From Cytobacillus depressus (GTDB lineage Bacteria; Bacillota; Bacilli; Bacillales; Cytobacillaceae): a stretch of 64,000 nt of DNA. Positions within the stretch are counted from its first letter, which is position 1. Every line of letters begins with the position of its first letter. The DNA is taken from the NCBI RefSeq assembly GCF_008923245.1, contig NZ_WBOS01000001.1, positions 310,001 to 374,000 of the forward strand, given 5' to 3'. The notes beneath the pieces were generated by a model. It ran no database searches. It was not told the DNA's origin and saw only the letters and a program-made list of their open reading frames with translations. Shown here one piece after another: positions 42,214 through 52,114 of the stretch. A program made the position numbers and the translations under genes.

Positions 42214-43397
42214 CGTAGCAGCCACTCCTTTAAAGAATTATTGTGGTTTTCTACATGACCGTTTAATACAGCCATTTCGGCTTCTTCTAATATTTCTTTT
42301 ATCCATGGGCCAGGTGTTCGCTGAAACCAATTTTGCACATCGGTTCCTGTTATTTGAAGCTCACTCCGCTGCTTAATAGGGAGTGAATGATATTTTGTTA
42401 ATAAACTCTCAATATTTAAGTTAATCTCATCGTTATGTAAAACGTTAAAAATTCTTTCTGTGCCGATTAAAATTTCCTCTCCCGCATCAAACATTGCTTT
42501 CGTAAACCAAGGATTTTTCATTCGATCATTCAGATAAAATAATAATTGCTGAATCGCTTTTATTTTTTTGACTGGCAGCTTCCATTCTTTCAAAAATTCC
42601 GCAGCTTTGTTCATACTAATTTGAATTTGAAAAAGAATAAGCCCCCACATTTCAACGATAGAAAGCTCTATGCAATCAAGCTGAGTCATTTGCTGAATTT
42701 GCTTCTTATATGGAGATAGGCCCGGCAAAAAGTTTAAAATACCTGTATCAGCTAATAGCTGTAAAGCATTCTTGCGATATTTTCCACCAAGTAGTTTTTC
42801 AAATTCAGCTAGCTTTCTTTCAACAGAAATCTTTTCAAGCAAAGATCCGTAGGACTCCAAAGCTTGAAGCGTTGCCTCTTCAATTCGAAAGCCAAGCTGA
42901 CTATGGAAACGAACGGCTCGCATCATGCGTAAAGCATCTTCATTAAAACGGTCTCCGGCTCGTCCGACCGTCTTTATGACTTGTTTCTTAATTGCTAGGG
43001 CCCCTTCATACGGGTCAATAAATTCCCCATCTTTATCCATAGCAATGGCATTCATTGTGAAATCTCTGCGCCGTAAATCCTCTTCCAATGAGCGGACAAA
43101 GTGAACTTCAGTTGGCCTCCTGAAATCAACATATTCCGCTTCCGTTCGAAAGGTCGTCACTTCATATGAAATGCCATTAAATAACACAATAATTGTACCG
43201 TGTTCGATGCCGACATCAATTGTTTTTGGAAAAATCCTCTTAATTTCCTCAGGAGTGGCGGAGGTCGCGATATCGACATCTGCTATTGCCTTTCCTAAAA
43301 TATGATCTCTCACGGATCCGCCGACAAAATAAGCTTCAAAGCCAGCTTCTTCAATTTTTAATAATAGGGGAGCAGCTTTTTGAAAAGTCTCCTTCAA
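42198..43397 (-). CDS. cca: CCA tRNA nucleotidyltransferase
   Basis: A 399-residue class II nucleotidyltransferase. The N-terminal catalytic motif is GGSVRDHILGKAIADVDIAT (Asp-x-Asp), followed by TFRTEAEYVDFRRP, RRRDFTMNAIAMD and the nucleotide-recognition EDALRMMRAVRF. It adds or repairs 3'-CCA on tRNAs. The start is TTG with AAGGTG six bases upstream. It abuts bshA and overlaps birA. Confidence 0.95.
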   Translation of the reverse strand: MKETFQKAAPLLLKIEEAGFEAYFVGGSVRDHILGKAIADVDIATSATPEEIKRIFPKTIDVGIEHGTIIVLFNGISYEVTTFRTEAEYVDFRRPTEVHFVRSLEEDLRRRDFTMNAIAMDKDGEFIDPYEGALAIKKQVIKTVGRAGDRFNEDALRMMRAVRFHSQLGFRIEEATLQALESYGSLLEKISVERKLAEFEKLLGGKYRKNALQLLADTGILNFLPGLSPYKKQIQQMTQLDCIELSIVEMWGLILFQIQISMNKAAEFLKEWKLPVKKIKAIQQLLFYLNDRMKNPWFTKAMFDAGEEILIGTERIFNVLHNDEINLNIESLLTKYHSLPIKQRSELQITGTDVQNWFQRTPGPWIKEILEEAEMAVLNGHVENHNNSLKEWLLRCNQN

Positions 43398-44537
43398 TTA
43401 TTGCACCTTCTTTAAAAGCTCGTAGTATATATTCTCATATTGAGTGACGATAATTTCTGAACGGAAGTTTGTGTATGCCGAATTAACTGCCTCTTTTGAA
43501 AATCTTGCATGCAGCTCTTGATCGCTGAGTAAGTTAATCCCTTTTTTGGCAATCGTTTCAATGTCACCAAGCTTGCATAAATAGCCATTGATTCCATTTG
43601 TAATCACTTCCGGGATGCCACCAATATTTGTACCAATGCAAGGGACACCGCAAGCCATTGCCTCTAGTGCAACAAGTCCAAAGCTTTCTTTTTCTGATAG
43701 TAATAGCATTAAATCACTCAGTGAATAAAGTTCTTCTAAATTATCCTGCTTACCGAGTAATAATACTTTATCTTCAATACCTAGTTGCTTAACGAGAGTA
43801 CAAACGACCGTCATTTCTGGACCATCGCCGACGAGGAGCAGCTTAGAAGGAATCTCTTCCGAAATTCGTGCAAAAGCCTTTACGACATCTTGCACTCTTT
43901 TCACACCTCGGAAATTCGATACATGAATGACGACCTTTTCATGCCTTTTAATTCCATATTCCTCGCGCAAGTAGGAGGAATCAGTTAGCCGATAGACCCG
44001 TTCATCAATAAAGTTGTAAACCACTTCAATTGTTTTTTCTGGTTTTATTACATCATATGTTTGAGCCGTCAATGAACTAGAAACGGCGGTGACCGCATCC
44101 GATTTTTCAATACCAAAACGAATGGCACCTGTTAATGTGGAGTCATATCCAAGGACGGTAATATCTGTTCCGTGTAATGTTGTAACAATTTTAACGTCAC
44201 TTTTGCTCATTTGTTTAGCAAGGATAGCACAAACAGCATGTGGAATCGCATAATGCACATGCAGTAAATCAAGATTTTCTCGATTAATGATTTCGGCCAT
44301 TTTACTGGCAAGAGCAATATCGTATGGAGGATATTGGAAAACTGAATATTGATTGACTTCCACTTGATGGTAATAAATATTCGGATGCATTCTATTTAAA
44401 CGAAAAGGCAGACTAGAGGTTATGAAATGAATTTCATGCCCTTTTTCTGCAAGCTGTTTACCTAATTCTGTTGCTATGGCCCCTGACCCGCCTACAGTTG
44501 GGTAACAAGTGATACCAATCTTTAATTTTGTCTTCAT
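43398..44537 (-). CDS. bshA: N-acetyl-alpha-D-glucosaminyl L-malate synthase BshA
   Basis: A 379-residue GT-B glycosyltransferase of family GT4. It makes GlcNAc-malate in the first step of bacillithiol synthesis. Features are [20 protein letters not shown], the nucleotide-sugar region [38 protein letters not shown] (the EX7E motif) and [16 protein letters not shown]. Its start overlaps the end of bshB1 by four bases, pairing the first two pathway steps. Confidence 0.96.
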   Translation of the reverse strand: MKTKLKIGITCYPTVGGSGAIATELGKQLAEKGHEIHFITSSLPFRLNRMHPNIYYHQVEVNQYSVFQYPPYDIALASKMAEIINRENLDLLHVHYAIPHAVCAILAKQMSKSDVKIVTTLHGTDITVLGYDSTLTGAIRFGIEKSDAVTAVSSSLTAQTYDVIKPEKTIEVVYNFIDERVYRLTDSSYLREEYGIKRHEKVVIHVSNFRGVKRVQDVVKAFARISEEIPSKLLLVGDGPEMTVVCTLVKQLGIEDKVLLLGKQDNLEELYSLSDLMLLLSEKESFGLVALEAMACGVPCIGTNIGGIPEVITNGINGYLCKLGDIETIAKKGINLLSDQELHARFSKEAVNSAYTNFRSEIIVTQYENIYYELLKKVQ

Positions 44538-45250
44538 TCACGCTCACCAAATAAATCTAGATTTATAATTACTGGCTTTTTCCGTTTAAAGCCTTCTGCA
44601 TATGCCACTTCTACTTCTTTGCCAAATAGCCGTTCCCTTGCCTCGATCGTTTCAATATACCCGTTAACAAGCGGGGTATTAAATGTTTTCTCATCTTTAA
44701 TAAACTGGCTAGCATAAGCATTGAGACTTTCTATCTTTTTATCCATGTAACCTGTAACATCAATAACAAAGTCTGGCTCATGGAAGCCGTTAATCATATA
44801 AAAATAAAGGTTTTTAACGCGATGAGGTTCGAATCCATCTTCACTGGCATATTTTTTTATTCCTGCTGAAAAAACAGCCTCTTCTACTAGCCGAGCACAT
44901 TGTCCATGATCGGGATGCCGATCTTGGAAATAAGGGGCAAAGACAAGCTTCGGGCGATATTTTCGGATGACCTCTGTTATTTTTCTTATGTATTCCGGAT
45001 TAGGAAATAGCCCTCTGTCTGGTAAACCTATTGTTTCTCTTACAGTGACCCCTAATATGTCTGCAGCTATTTGCGCTTCTTTTTTTCTTATTTCGACCGT
45101 ACCATTTGAAGATAGTTCAGCATTTGATAAATCGCAAATGCCGATTTTTTTGCCTAATTTAGCGTATTTTGCGATTGAAGCACCCATGCCAATTTCGACA
45201 TCATCAGCATGGGCACCAAAAGCAAGGATATCAAGAGTTATCTCGGCCAT
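44534..45250 (-). CDS. bshB1: Bacillithiol biosynthesis deacetylase BshB1
   Basis: A 238-residue zinc deacetylase of the LmbE/PIG-L fold that removes acetyl from GlcNAc-malate. The metal/catalytic motif is [14 protein letters not shown] (His-x-Asp-Asp), with the third ligand in [13 protein letters not shown]. The start MAEITLD has GTGGTG upstream. The gene overlaps mgsA by 20 bases and bshA by 4. Confidence 0.95.
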   Translation of the reverse strand: MAEITLDILAFGAHADDVEIGMGASIAKYAKLGKKIGICDLSNAELSSNGTVEIRKKEAQIAADILGVTVRETIGLPDRGLFPNPEYIRKITEVIRKYRPKLVFAPYFQDRHPDHGQCARLVEEAVFSAGIKKYASEDGFEPHRVKNLYFYMINGFHEPDFVIDVTGYMDKKIESLNAYASQFIKDEKTFNTPLVNGYIETIEARERLFGKEVEVAYAEGFKRKKPVIINLDLFGERE

Positions 45251-45662
45251 CTTGATCACCACTTTTTCCATATACAATATTTCTCCAGGATAAATCGCCT
45301 CTTTCTAGCCCTTTAAGAAGGATTTCAGCCGTTCCCATATTTGTTGCAAGTGGAACAGAATAAACATCACATAAGCGCATTAATGCAGACACATCTGGCT
45401 CATGAGGCTGTGCGGTTAATGGATCTCTGAAAAAAATGACGATATCCATTTTATTATTCGCTACATAGGCACCAATTTCTTGATCGCCTCCGTAAGGACC
45501 AGATTGAAATCTATGTATAGATAAACCCGTTTCTTGAATGATTCTCGAACCAGTCGTTCCAGTTGCGAAAAGCTGATGCTCTGCCAAAATGTCTTTATAC
45601 GCCGTTGCAAAGCCGACGAGTGAATCCTTTTTCTTATCGTGTGCAATTAATGCAATATTCAT
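45231..45662 (-). CDS. mgsA: Methylglyoxal synthase
   Basis: A 143-residue enzyme that turns dihydroxyacetone phosphate into methylglyoxal and phosphate. Motifs: [15 protein letters not shown], the phosphate loop [19 protein letters not shown] and [17 protein letters not shown] with the catalytic Asp. The start MNIALIAHD follows GAGGGG. Methylglyoxal is detoxified with bacillithiol in bacilli, and bshB1-bshA are adjacent. Confidence 0.96.
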   Translation of the reverse strand: MNIALIAHDKKKDSLVGFATAYKDILAEHQLFATGTTGSRIIQETGLSIHRFQSGPYGGDQEIGAYVANNKMDIVIFFRDPLTAQPHEPDVSALMRLCDVYSVPLATNMGTAEILLKGLERGDLSWRNIVYGKSGDQDGRDNS

Positions 45663-45676
45663 CTTACCCCTCAATT

Positions 45677-46477
45677 CTATTCCAAAATGTTTTCAAGTCC
45701 GTAAACAAGTGTGTCAATTTTTAGGACTGTATCAACCGCAAGCTTTACACCTGACATAAATGAGCCCCGATTATATGAGTCGTGACGTATTGTTAACGTT
45801 TGTCCTTCCGCGCCAAACATAACTTGCTGATGAGCGATTAATCCAGGCAATCGAACTGAGTGGATATGCATTCCTTCAAACTGCGCCCCTCTTGCACCAG
45901 AAATCGTTTCCTTTTCATCTGGATGACCTTGCAACTTAGTTTTTCGCACATCGGCAATCATTTCAGCCGTTTTAACAGCTGTACCCGATGGTGCATCAAG
46001 TTTCTGATCATGATGCAGCTCAATAATCTCCACATCTTGGAAGTATTTGCCTGCCATTTGGGCAAATTTCATCATTAAAATAGCTCCAATTGCAAAGTTA
46101 GGTGCAATAATACATCCAAGTTCTTTTTCGCGGCAAAGTGCTTCTAGTTCGATAAGATTATCTTTTGAAAAGCCTGTTGTGCCAACAACTGGACGAACTC
46201 CATACTCTAATGCTGTTTTTGTATGAAGCATACCATATTCAGGAGTAGTTAAATCAATGAGGATATCGGCCTTTATTTCCTGGAAGCAATTGGCCATGTT
46301 TGTATAAACCGGCACATCAATTCCAGTAAAGCCATCAAAATCACTTAGACGACCACCATCATTCTTATGATCAACAACTGCAGCTAATTGAAAATTTTCT
46401 GTGCGCTGAACGAGTTGAACGGCCTCCCTTCCCATTCTGCCTCTTGCTCCCGCAATGACAATATTAATATTCTCCAT
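45677..46477 (-). CDS. dapB: 4-hydroxy-tetrahydrodipicolinate reductase
   Basis: A 266-residue NAD(P)H-dependent enzyme of the lysine/diaminopimelate pathway, needed for peptidoglycan and dipicolinate. N-terminal [14 protein letters not shown], then [10 protein letters not shown], and the catalytic [15 protein letters not shown]. The ATG of MENINIV follows GGGGG by eight bases. It is one base from ypjD and close to mgsA, so it is one operon. Confidence 0.96.
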   Translation of the reverse strand: MENINIVIAGARGRMGREAVQLVQRTENFQLAAVVDHKNDGGRLSDFDGFTGIDVPVYTNMANCFQEIKADILIDLTTPEYGMLHTKTALEYGVRPVVGTTGFSKDNLIELEALCREKELGCIIAPNFAIGAILMMKFAQMAGKYFQDVEIIELHHDQKLDAPSGTAVKTAEMIADVRKTKLQGHPDEKETISGARGAQFEGMHIHSVRLPGLIAHQQVMFGAEGQTLTIRHDSYNRGSFMSGVKLAVDTVLKIDTLVYGLENILE

Positions 46478-46478
46478 T

Positions 46479-46820
46479 TTATTTTCCCCCATTTTGATCA
46501 ATTCTTGTCCAACGATCTTTATCGCGAGTATTAAATTTATTCATAATCATATTATGAGCATCTTCAAGATCAATATTTAAAGAGTTAGCTAAGCAAATGA
46601 GGACGAACAACATATCCCCTAATTCCTCTTCGATGGCTTTTTCAGCCTCGGAAGCTTTTTTCGGCTTCTCGCCAAATTGATGGTTTACTTCTCTCGCAAG
46701 CTCCCCTAGTTCTTCTGTTAATCTTGCTAGCATTGCTAGTGGACTAAAATACCCTTCTTTAAATTGGCCTATGTATGCATCCACTTCTGCTTGAAGCTCT
46801 TTCATTGTCTTGTCTTGCAC
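46479..46820 (-). CDS. ypjD: MazG-type nucleotide pyrophosphohydrolase YpjD
   Basis: A 113-residue all-alpha NTP pyrophosphohydrolase. The metal-binding motif [10 protein letters not shown] (EExxE) pairs with [15 protein letters not shown] (ExxD). It probably hydrolyses non-canonical nucleotides. The start appears to be GTG ([10 protein letters not shown]), because the next ATG has no ribosome binding site. It is the first gene of the ypjD-dapB-mgsA-bshB1-bshA-cca-birA series. Confidence 0.9.
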   Translation of the reverse strand: MQDKTMKELQAEVDAYIGQFKEGYFSPLAMLARLTEELGELAREVNHQFGEKPKKASEAEKAIEEELGDMLFVLICLANSLNIDLEDAHNMIMNKFNTRDKDRWTRIDQNGGK

Positions 46821-46924
46821 GTCTTACAACATCCCTTCTTAGATAGCAGTAAACTTTTCCTTCTTTCCATGTTAGCTAAACAAAAGTGCTTTTACAATTA
46901 TTTTTATATCTTTGTTATACAAAC

Positions 46925-47116
46925 CGTTGAATTCCGCTCCAGACACTAGCTATCCGCGGGCGGTCAGGGAGACTCCTCGACGCTATCACTCCTGCTGGGT
47001 CTCCCCTGGTACGCTTTTCCCGCAGGACATTGAATAGTCATTTCTGAATAAACACCGCACGCCAAAATGCATATGCATTTTGGAGGAGTCTCGTGCCTTC
47101 AACTCCAATCAACAAA
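46925..47116 (+). repeat. Family C interspersed repeat, full copy C2
   Basis: Ends GTTGAATTCCGCTCCAG and CTCCAATCAAC form short inverted termini (GTTGA / TCAAC). Inside are GCGGGCGGTC, the block CTCCTGCTGGGTCTCCCCT, CGCAGGACATTGAATA, and a perfect palindrome CCAAAATGCATATGCATTTTGG-like stem at 47062-47083. Similar over its length to C3 at 63038-63220. It fills most of the roughly 390-base gap between the divergent ypjD and ypjC genes. Confidence 0.82.
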
Positions 47117-47208
47117 GTATATTAATTGAGCCTTTCGTATAGCCTTGACTTTATTGTCTTTTAACAGGCACAATTAATATTGTGGAATTCAGGAAGCGGA
47201 GGATATGT

Positions 47209-48069
47209 ATGAGACTGAAAAATATATTATTTATTTTACTTGGCTCTGCCATTTTTTCATTTGGAATTGTTCATTTTAATATGCAAAATAATTTATCTGA
47301 AGGCGGATTTACAGGTATTACACTTCTTTTATACTTTCTCTTTAAATGGGATCCTTCGTACACAAATTTACTGTTAAATATCCCGCTTTTCTTTCTCGGG
47401 TGGAAATTACTAGGGAAAACTTCATTTTATTATACAATACTCGGGACAGTAAGTGTTTCAATCTTTTTATGGATCTTTCAGCGCAATCAAATACATATGC
47501 CTCTAAGTGATGATTTAACCCTTGCCGCCTTATTTGCCGGCGTTTCGATCGGAGTCGGTCTCGGGATAATCTTCCGTTTTGGCGGAACGACTGGCGGAGT
47601 GGATATTATCGCAAGATTAGTGAACAAATATACAGGCGCCAGCATGGGACGAACGATGTTTATGTTTGATGCTGTTGTTATTACATTATCGTTAATTTTC
47701 TATTTAACTTACCATGAAGCGATGTATACTCTTGTTGCAGTATTTGTCGGTGCGAGAGTCATTGATTTTATGCAAGAAGGAGCCTATGCAGCAAGAGGGG
47801 CAATGATTATTTCCGACTCAAATGAAAAAATTGCCGAACAAATTATGACAGAAATGGACCGGGGAGTAACAGTCCTTAGAGGATATGGATCATATACAAA
47901 AATAGATCGCGAAGTATTATATTGTGTTGTCGGGAAGAATGAAATTGTCCGTTTGAAAAATGTCATCACTTCAGTTGATCCTCATGCCTTTGTGTCAGTA
48001 ACAGTCGTTCATGATGTTTTAGGAGAAGGCTTCACATTAGATGAAAATAAAAAGCCACTTCACCATTAA
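47209..48069 (+). CDS. ypjC: YitT/YpjC family membrane protein (DUF2179)
   Basis: A 286-residue protein with five to six membrane helices in the first 190 residues (FGGTTGGVDIIARLVNKYTG is the family signature). A cytoplasmic DUF2179 domain follows (MTEMDRGVTVLRGYGSYTK, LYCVVGKNEIVRLKNVI). Function unresolved; transport is suspected for the family. GGAGG lies before the ATG at 47209, so the longer frame is not used. A terminator follows. Confidence 0.9.
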   Translation: MRLKNILFILLGSAIFSFGIVHFNMQNNLSEGGFTGITLLLYFLFKWDPSYTNLLLNIPLFFLGWKLLGKTSFYYTILGTVSVSIFLWIFQRNQIHMPLSDDLTLAALFAGVSIGVGLGIIFRFGGTTGGVDIIARLVNKYTGASMGRTMFMFDAVVITLSLIFYLTYHEAMYTLVAVFVGARVIDFMQEGAYAARGAMIISDSNEKIAEQIMTEMDRGVTVLRGYGSYTKIDREVLYCVVGKNEIVRLKNVITSVDPHAFVSVTVVHDVLGEGFTLDENKKPLHH

Positions 48070-48096
48070 TCTAAATGCTGCATTGCTTAATTAACT

Positions 48097-48122
48097 GAAA
48101 AACCAGCCAAGCGGCTGGTTTT
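48097..48122. terminator. Bidirectional terminator between ypjC and the yugP-like gene
   Basis: AACCAGCC / GGCTGGTT stem with A- and T-rich flanks between two convergent genes. Confidence 0.8.
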
Positions 48123-48801
48123 AATCGTTTCTTTGCATTCCTGTATAAATAAGAACTAAGCGAAGTAGTTCAAGTACTGCAACTGCAGCAGCAGCTACAT
48201 ATGTTAACGCAGCCGCATTTAATACTTTCCTTGTTTCTCTCTCTTCATCATTACGAATGATGCCAAGTGAAACGACCTGGTCCATCGCCCTGCTTGAAGC
48301 ATTAAATTCCACTGGTAAAGTAACCAATTGGAAAACAACAGCAGCTGCCATGAAAAGAATTCCGAGCAATACAAAACCGCTTATTCCCGCAAAAAAGCCA
48401 ATCATGATCAAGATCCAAGAGAAATTCGATCCGATATTTGCGACTGGAACAAGTGTATGGCGAAAACGCAAAAACGCATAGTCTTGCTGATCCTGAATGG
48501 CATGTCCAACCTCATGGGCAGCAATTGCCGCTGCTGCTACAGAATGACCATGAAAATTATCAGATGATAATCTCACCGTTTTTGATCGCGGATCATAATG
48601 GTCTGATAAATGACCTCTTACTTCTTCAATGCCAACATGATATAAGCCGTTTGAATCAAGAATTTGTCTTGCCACTTCAGCACCTCTCATATGTGAGGAA
48701 GCCGGTACTTTCGAATATTTACGAAATGACCCTTTTACTCTCATTTGAGCCCAAAGCGGAACTAAAATAATGATAGCGAAGTATATTAAATATCCTCCCA
48801 A
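48121..48801 (-). CDS. Zinc metallopeptidase, YugP family
   Basis: A 226-residue membrane protein: an N-terminal helix, then the zinc site AAIAAHEVGHAIQDQQDY (HExxH), two central helices, and a final hydrophobic segment. The third ligand is probably the glutamate or aspartate in LPVEFNASSRAMDQV. It is homologous in type to YugP, whose gene is elsewhere in B. subtilis, so this is an insertion or relocation between ypjC and ypjB. The start is TTG, with AAAGGGGG seven bases before it. Confidence 0.88.
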   Translation of the reverse strand: MGGYLIYFAIIILVPLWAQMRVKGSFRKYSKVPASSHMRGAEVARQILDSNGLYHVGIEEVRGHLSDHYDPRSKTVRLSSDNFHGHSVAAAAIAAHEVGHAIQDQQDYAFLRFRHTLVPVANIGSNFSWILIMIGFFAGISGFVLLGILFMAAAVVFQLVTLPVEFNASSRAMDQVVSLGIIRNDEERETRKVLNAAALTYVAAAAVAVLELLRLVLIYTGMQRND

Positions 48802-48911
48802 TGCTATACCCCCTTTTCAGCAGTCTCCAGAAGCTGCATCAGTTAAGATGCTAATAAGCTAAGTTACTATTGTCCAGCTTATCTATATTGTATTTTTGCT
48901 TAAGGATGGCG

Positions 48912-49706
48912 TCAATCTTTTTGCCTTCTAGAAAGCGGCTTCTCTTTCTCTCGGGCTCCTTTATATTTTCTCCATCCAACATAGGATAAAGTCAGAATGA
49001 TAATACTTCCTGTAGAGATGATCACCCACCATAATGATGGATCTGCTTCATCCTCTGTCATATCATTAAATAACATCTGCAAATCCGCTTCTAATGCTTC
49101 AAGTTCCATGTGACTAGCTGTCTCTGTTAAAATTTGAGAGCGATACTTATCAAGAAATTGAACCCGTGCATCTATCCTTTGAATACGCTCCGTCTCTACA
49201 TTAATCTTCATACTAGGATAGATCATGTCATATAAAGATAAAAATGTATTTAATGATGTATGAAATTGGTCTTTATTCCCTTCATAAGCAGCTTCCTTTA
49301 CTTGCCCAAAAACAGTCAAAATTGGCGATTCCATTTCAGTCCATAATGGCTCATACGGCGAAGTAATTGCATCCATAACAAGTCTAAATTTAGTCACCCG
49401 ATTAATTTTTTCTTCATGTTTTATTGTGGCATTCGCAGCTGCTTGAACTGCTTCATCATAAGAAATCGTTACAATCCTTAACTCATCCGCAGTAAAAGAT
49501 CTGCCCTTAGCCGAAAATTCAACAAATTGTTCCGAAAAATAATCTAGCAGCTTTTTGGCATCTTCATATCGATGAAGTTTTATCATCTGCAAGGCTTCAT
49601 CTGATAATTGATCCAATCTATCAACAGGTGAGGTTTCGTCTGCGATTACTGATATAGGCAATAATAGAAAAATAATGATAACTGTTACGATCAATCTAGC
49701 TTTCAT
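48912..49706 (-). CDS. ypjB: Sporulation protein YpjB
   Basis: A 264-residue secreted, membrane-anchored protein. It has a signal peptide (MKARLIVTVIIIFLLLPISV, cleavage near VIADE), a helical extracellular body and a C-terminal anchor (WWVIISTGSIIILTLSYVGW) with a basic tail (KEKPLSRRQKD). It belongs to the YpjB family, linked to sporulation in bacilli. AGGGGGG precedes the ATG. It follows ypjA by about 60 bases. Confidence 0.88.
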   Translation of the reverse strand: MKARLIVTVIIIFLLLPISVIADETSPVDRLDQLSDEALQMIKLHRYEDAKKLLDYFSEQFVEFSAKGRSFTADELRIVTISYDEAVQAAANATIKHEEKINRVTKFRLVMDAITSPYEPLWTEMESPILTVFGQVKEAAYEGNKDQFHTSLNTFLSLYDMIYPSMKINVETERIQRIDARVQFLDKYRSQILTETASHMELEALEADLQMLFNDMTEDEADPSLWWVIISTGSIIILTLSYVGWRKYKGAREKEKPLSRRQKD

Positions 49707-49767
49707 CCTTGTCCCCCCTCAAATTACTATTAAATATTTATGAGAGATGGGACAAGGTTAGACCTAT

Positions 49768-50367
49768 TCAATACGAATTCAGCTTTAAGTTAAAACGTTT
49801 TTTTCGTAAACAGAGGAAATATGTGATACCGATAGAGAACATACTTAACCAAAAAGTAAAATACCCTATTTGCGGGATATATAAGTCTAGGATAGGATAG
49901 CGCGGAAGCATAAAAAACACATAATCAATCACATCATTATGTAATGTCCATATTGCTGTAACAGCTAAGTGCCAAGTCTTAATTCTATAAAATGGCGCAT
50001 ACAGTACTCCCTGCACGGCCATTGCACCGTGAGAAAAAATAAGCATGAGAGCAATTGGATCAAGTTCTCCAGTAACTTTGAATACTAGCAAGTTCATCAC
50101 AACGGCCCAAATACCATATTTCACGAGTGTAACAATTGCCAATGCTTCGAATAGCGGCCAGTTTTTTCCTAATAAGAACGCGATCAAAACAAAAACAAAA
50201 AATAAACTAGCTGTTGGACTATCCGGAACGAAAGGTAAAAAAATCGGCGGTGTGTCTACCAGCTGCCATTTATACCAAATATATCCGTAAATGGTTCCAG
50301 CGATATTAACGATTAAAAGCAGCCATAGGGTTGCACGATTAGCTAAAATCGGATATACCCACTTCAT
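49768..50367 (-). CDS. ypjA: YpjA family (DUF1405) membrane protein
   Basis: A 199-residue polytopic protein with about six helices (LWLLLIVNIAGTIYGYIWYK; TWHLAVTAIWTLHNDVIDYV) and a basic cytoplasmic C-terminus. DUF1405; function unknown. GGGGGGAGAG precedes the ATG. It lies between the qcr operon and ypjB as in B. subtilis. Confidence 0.88.
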   Translation of the reverse strand: MKWVYPILANRATLWLLLIVNIAGTIYGYIWYKWQLVDTPPIFLPFVPDSPTASLFFVFVLIAFLLGKNWPLFEALAIVTLVKYGIWAVVMNLLVFKVTGELDPIALMLIFSHGAMAVQGVLYAPFYRIKTWHLAVTAIWTLHNDVIDYVFFMLPRYPILDLYIPQIGYFTFWLSMFSIGITYFLCLRKKRFNLKLNSY

Positions 50368-50398
50368 ATACTCTCTCCCCCCATCCTTAATTAATTAG

Positions 50399-50433
50399 CA
50401 AAAAAAGCTGACGCAAACACGTCAGCTTTTTTA
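50399..50433 (-). terminator. Terminator of the qcrABC operon
   Basis: AAAAAAGCTGACG / CGTCAGCTTTTTT stem, with T-run on both strands. It lies beyond repeat B2 at the end of qcrC. Confidence 0.85.
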
Positions 50434-50436
50434 TCA

Positions 50437-50613
50437 TCCAGCTCCAGCGCCTACCCCCGAAGTACAGGACGTACTAGTGTCGACAATGCGACAGGACGTC
50501 GCGTTTTTGTCGACCTCGAGTTCACAAGCCATTCCTCCCAGAAAGGTAAAGTACAACCTTTCTAGAAGGCTTGTCTTGTGCTTGTTGGGGGTGAACAAGG
50601 CGCTTCCGCTTTT
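50437..50613 (+). repeat. Family B interspersed repeat, copy B2 without insert
   Basis: Ends TCCAGCTCCAGCGCCTAC and AAGGCGCTTCCGC. Contains GTAC-AGGAC-GTAC and GCGAC-AGGAC-GTCGC. In the latter (loop at 50493-50497) the 57-bp module present in B1 is missing. The right end lies about five bases from the qcrC stop codon. Confidence 0.85.
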
Positions 50614-50617
50614 GTTA

Positions 50618-51391
50618 TTACTTACTTGTTAGTCCTGAAATAAATTCAGCAAGTACTTTTAATTCTTCGTCAGTACCTTTAAACATTCCAGGAGGCATGT
50701 TGCCCGTACCATGTTTTGCAATGTCAGCAATCTCTTCAGGAGTTAATCCTGTATCGATTAATGCTGGGTTAGGCCCTCCACCTGCAAGCTCAGCGCCATG
50801 ACAAGATGTACAAGTGTTAGCCTCAAGAAGTTTATACCCTTCAGCATTTGTATCAATATCAACTTCAGCGACAATTTTCCCTTGGTTTGCAGCAGCTTCC
50901 CAGTCATGAGTTGCTACAGACTGCCAAGTTAAAAATACAGTCGCAGCTACTGCTAAAAGCATAAAACCTGTTGCTAAAGGACGCTTAGATGGGCGACGTT
51001 CAGGTCCACGATCAAGGAATGGTGCTAATAATAATGCACCGAAAGCTAGTCCCGGAATGATGAACGCTCCTACTGCGTTGTATGGACCAGATGCATAAGT
51101 GTACTTTAGTAATTGGTATAAGAATAAGAAATACCAGTCTGGAAGCGGAATATAAGCTGTATCACTCGGATCAGCTATTTTTTCTAACGGTGGCTCGTGT
51201 GCGATAGTTAAACATAAAAATCCGATTAAGAAAACGGCACCAACCATCCATTCCTTTAAAAGGAAGTTAGGCCAGAACGCCTCTGTTTTTCCAGGGTATT
51301 CCGAATAATCTTTCGGAATATTCGGCTTACGGTGATCCATAGCAGGAACACGAGAGTCACCTACGAATTTCATACCTTTACCACGATGCAT
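50618..51391 (-). CDS. qcrC: Menaquinol:cytochrome c reductase cytochrome b/c subunit
   Basis: A 257-residue subunit of the bacillar bc complex: a subunit-IV-like N-terminal part with helices (EWMVGAVFLIGFLCLTIAHE, WYFLFLYQLLKYTY), another helix near 150, and an extracytoplasmic cytochrome c domain with CTSCH and the methionine-ligand region GNMPPGMFKG. It passes electrons from menaquinol to a small cytochrome c. The gene follows qcrB in the qcrABC operon. Confidence 0.95.
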   Translation of the reverse strand: MHRGKGMKFVGDSRVPAMDHRKPNIPKDYSEYPGKTEAFWPNFLLKEWMVGAVFLIGFLCLTIAHEPPLEKIADPSDTAYIPLPDWYFLFLYQLLKYTYASGPYNAVGAFIIPGLAFGALLLAPFLDRGPERRPSKRPLATGFMLLAVAATVFLTWQSVATHDWEAAANQGKIVAEVDIDTNAEGYKLLEANTCTSCHGAELAGGGPNPALIDTGLTPEEIADIAKHGTGNMPPGMFKGTDEELKVLAEFISGLTSK

Positions 51392-51436
51392 TGGGCGATT
51401 CCCCTCCTTTTTCTAAATTATCGTAATCGTTTTTTT

Positions 51437-52111
51437 TTACAACGGACCTGAAATTCCTTGTTTACGAATCATTACAAAGTGTGCTGCCATTAACGCAAAT
51501 AATGCTGCCGGCAGGAAGAATACGTGAATCGCAAAGAAACGAGTAATCGTTTGAGCACCAACAATATCCGGATCTCCGGCAATTAATGTTTTTAATTGCA
51601 TCCCGATAAGTGGAGTTGACTCAATAATTTGCATTGTAACTTTTGTTGCAAATAGCGCTTTCATATCCCACGGCAGTAGGTATCCTGTTAAACCTAACGC
51701 CAGCATAACGAAGAAAATAAGTACGCCGACCACCCAGTTTAATTCACGGGGCTTTTTATAAGCTCCTTGGAAGAAAACGCGAAGTGTATGTAAGAACATC
51801 ATTACAATGACCAAACTTGCTCCCCAGTGATGCATTCCACGAACAATTTGTCCAAAAGCAACATGGTTTTGCAAGTAGTAAACTGATTCCCATGCATTTT
51901 TGATATCTGGAACATAGTACATCGTTAAGAACATTCCAGATAAGATTTGAATAACAGTAACGAAGAACGTTAAACCACCAAAACAATAAACAAAAGCAGA
52001 AAAGTGATGTGCTGGGTTTACGTGCTCAGGCACTTCGTGATCTGCAATGTCGCGCCATAAAGGCGTAATATCTAAACGTTCATCTACCCAATCATAAATT
52101 TTGTTTAACAA
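51437..52111 (-). CDS. qcrB: Menaquinol:cytochrome c reductase cytochrome b subunit
   Basis: A 224-residue cytochrome b6-type protein with four helices. Heme-binding histidines lie in GMHHWGASLVIVMMFLHTLR and near TRFFAIHVFFLPAALFALMA, in the expected b6 positions. It contains the quinol-oxidising core with QcrC. It starts three bases after the qcrA stop. Confidence 0.96.
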   Translation of the reverse strand: MLNKIYDWVDERLDITPLWRDIADHEVPEHVNPAHHFSAFVYCFGGLTFFVTVIQILSGMFLTMYYVPDIKNAWESVYYLQNHVAFGQIVRGMHHWGASLVIVMMFLHTLRVFFQGAYKKPRELNWVVGVLIFFVMLALGLTGYLLPWDMKALFATKVTMQIIESTPLIGMQLKTLIAGDPDIVGAQTITRFFAIHVFFLPAALFALMAAHFVMIRKQGISGPL

Positions 52112-52114
52112 TCA

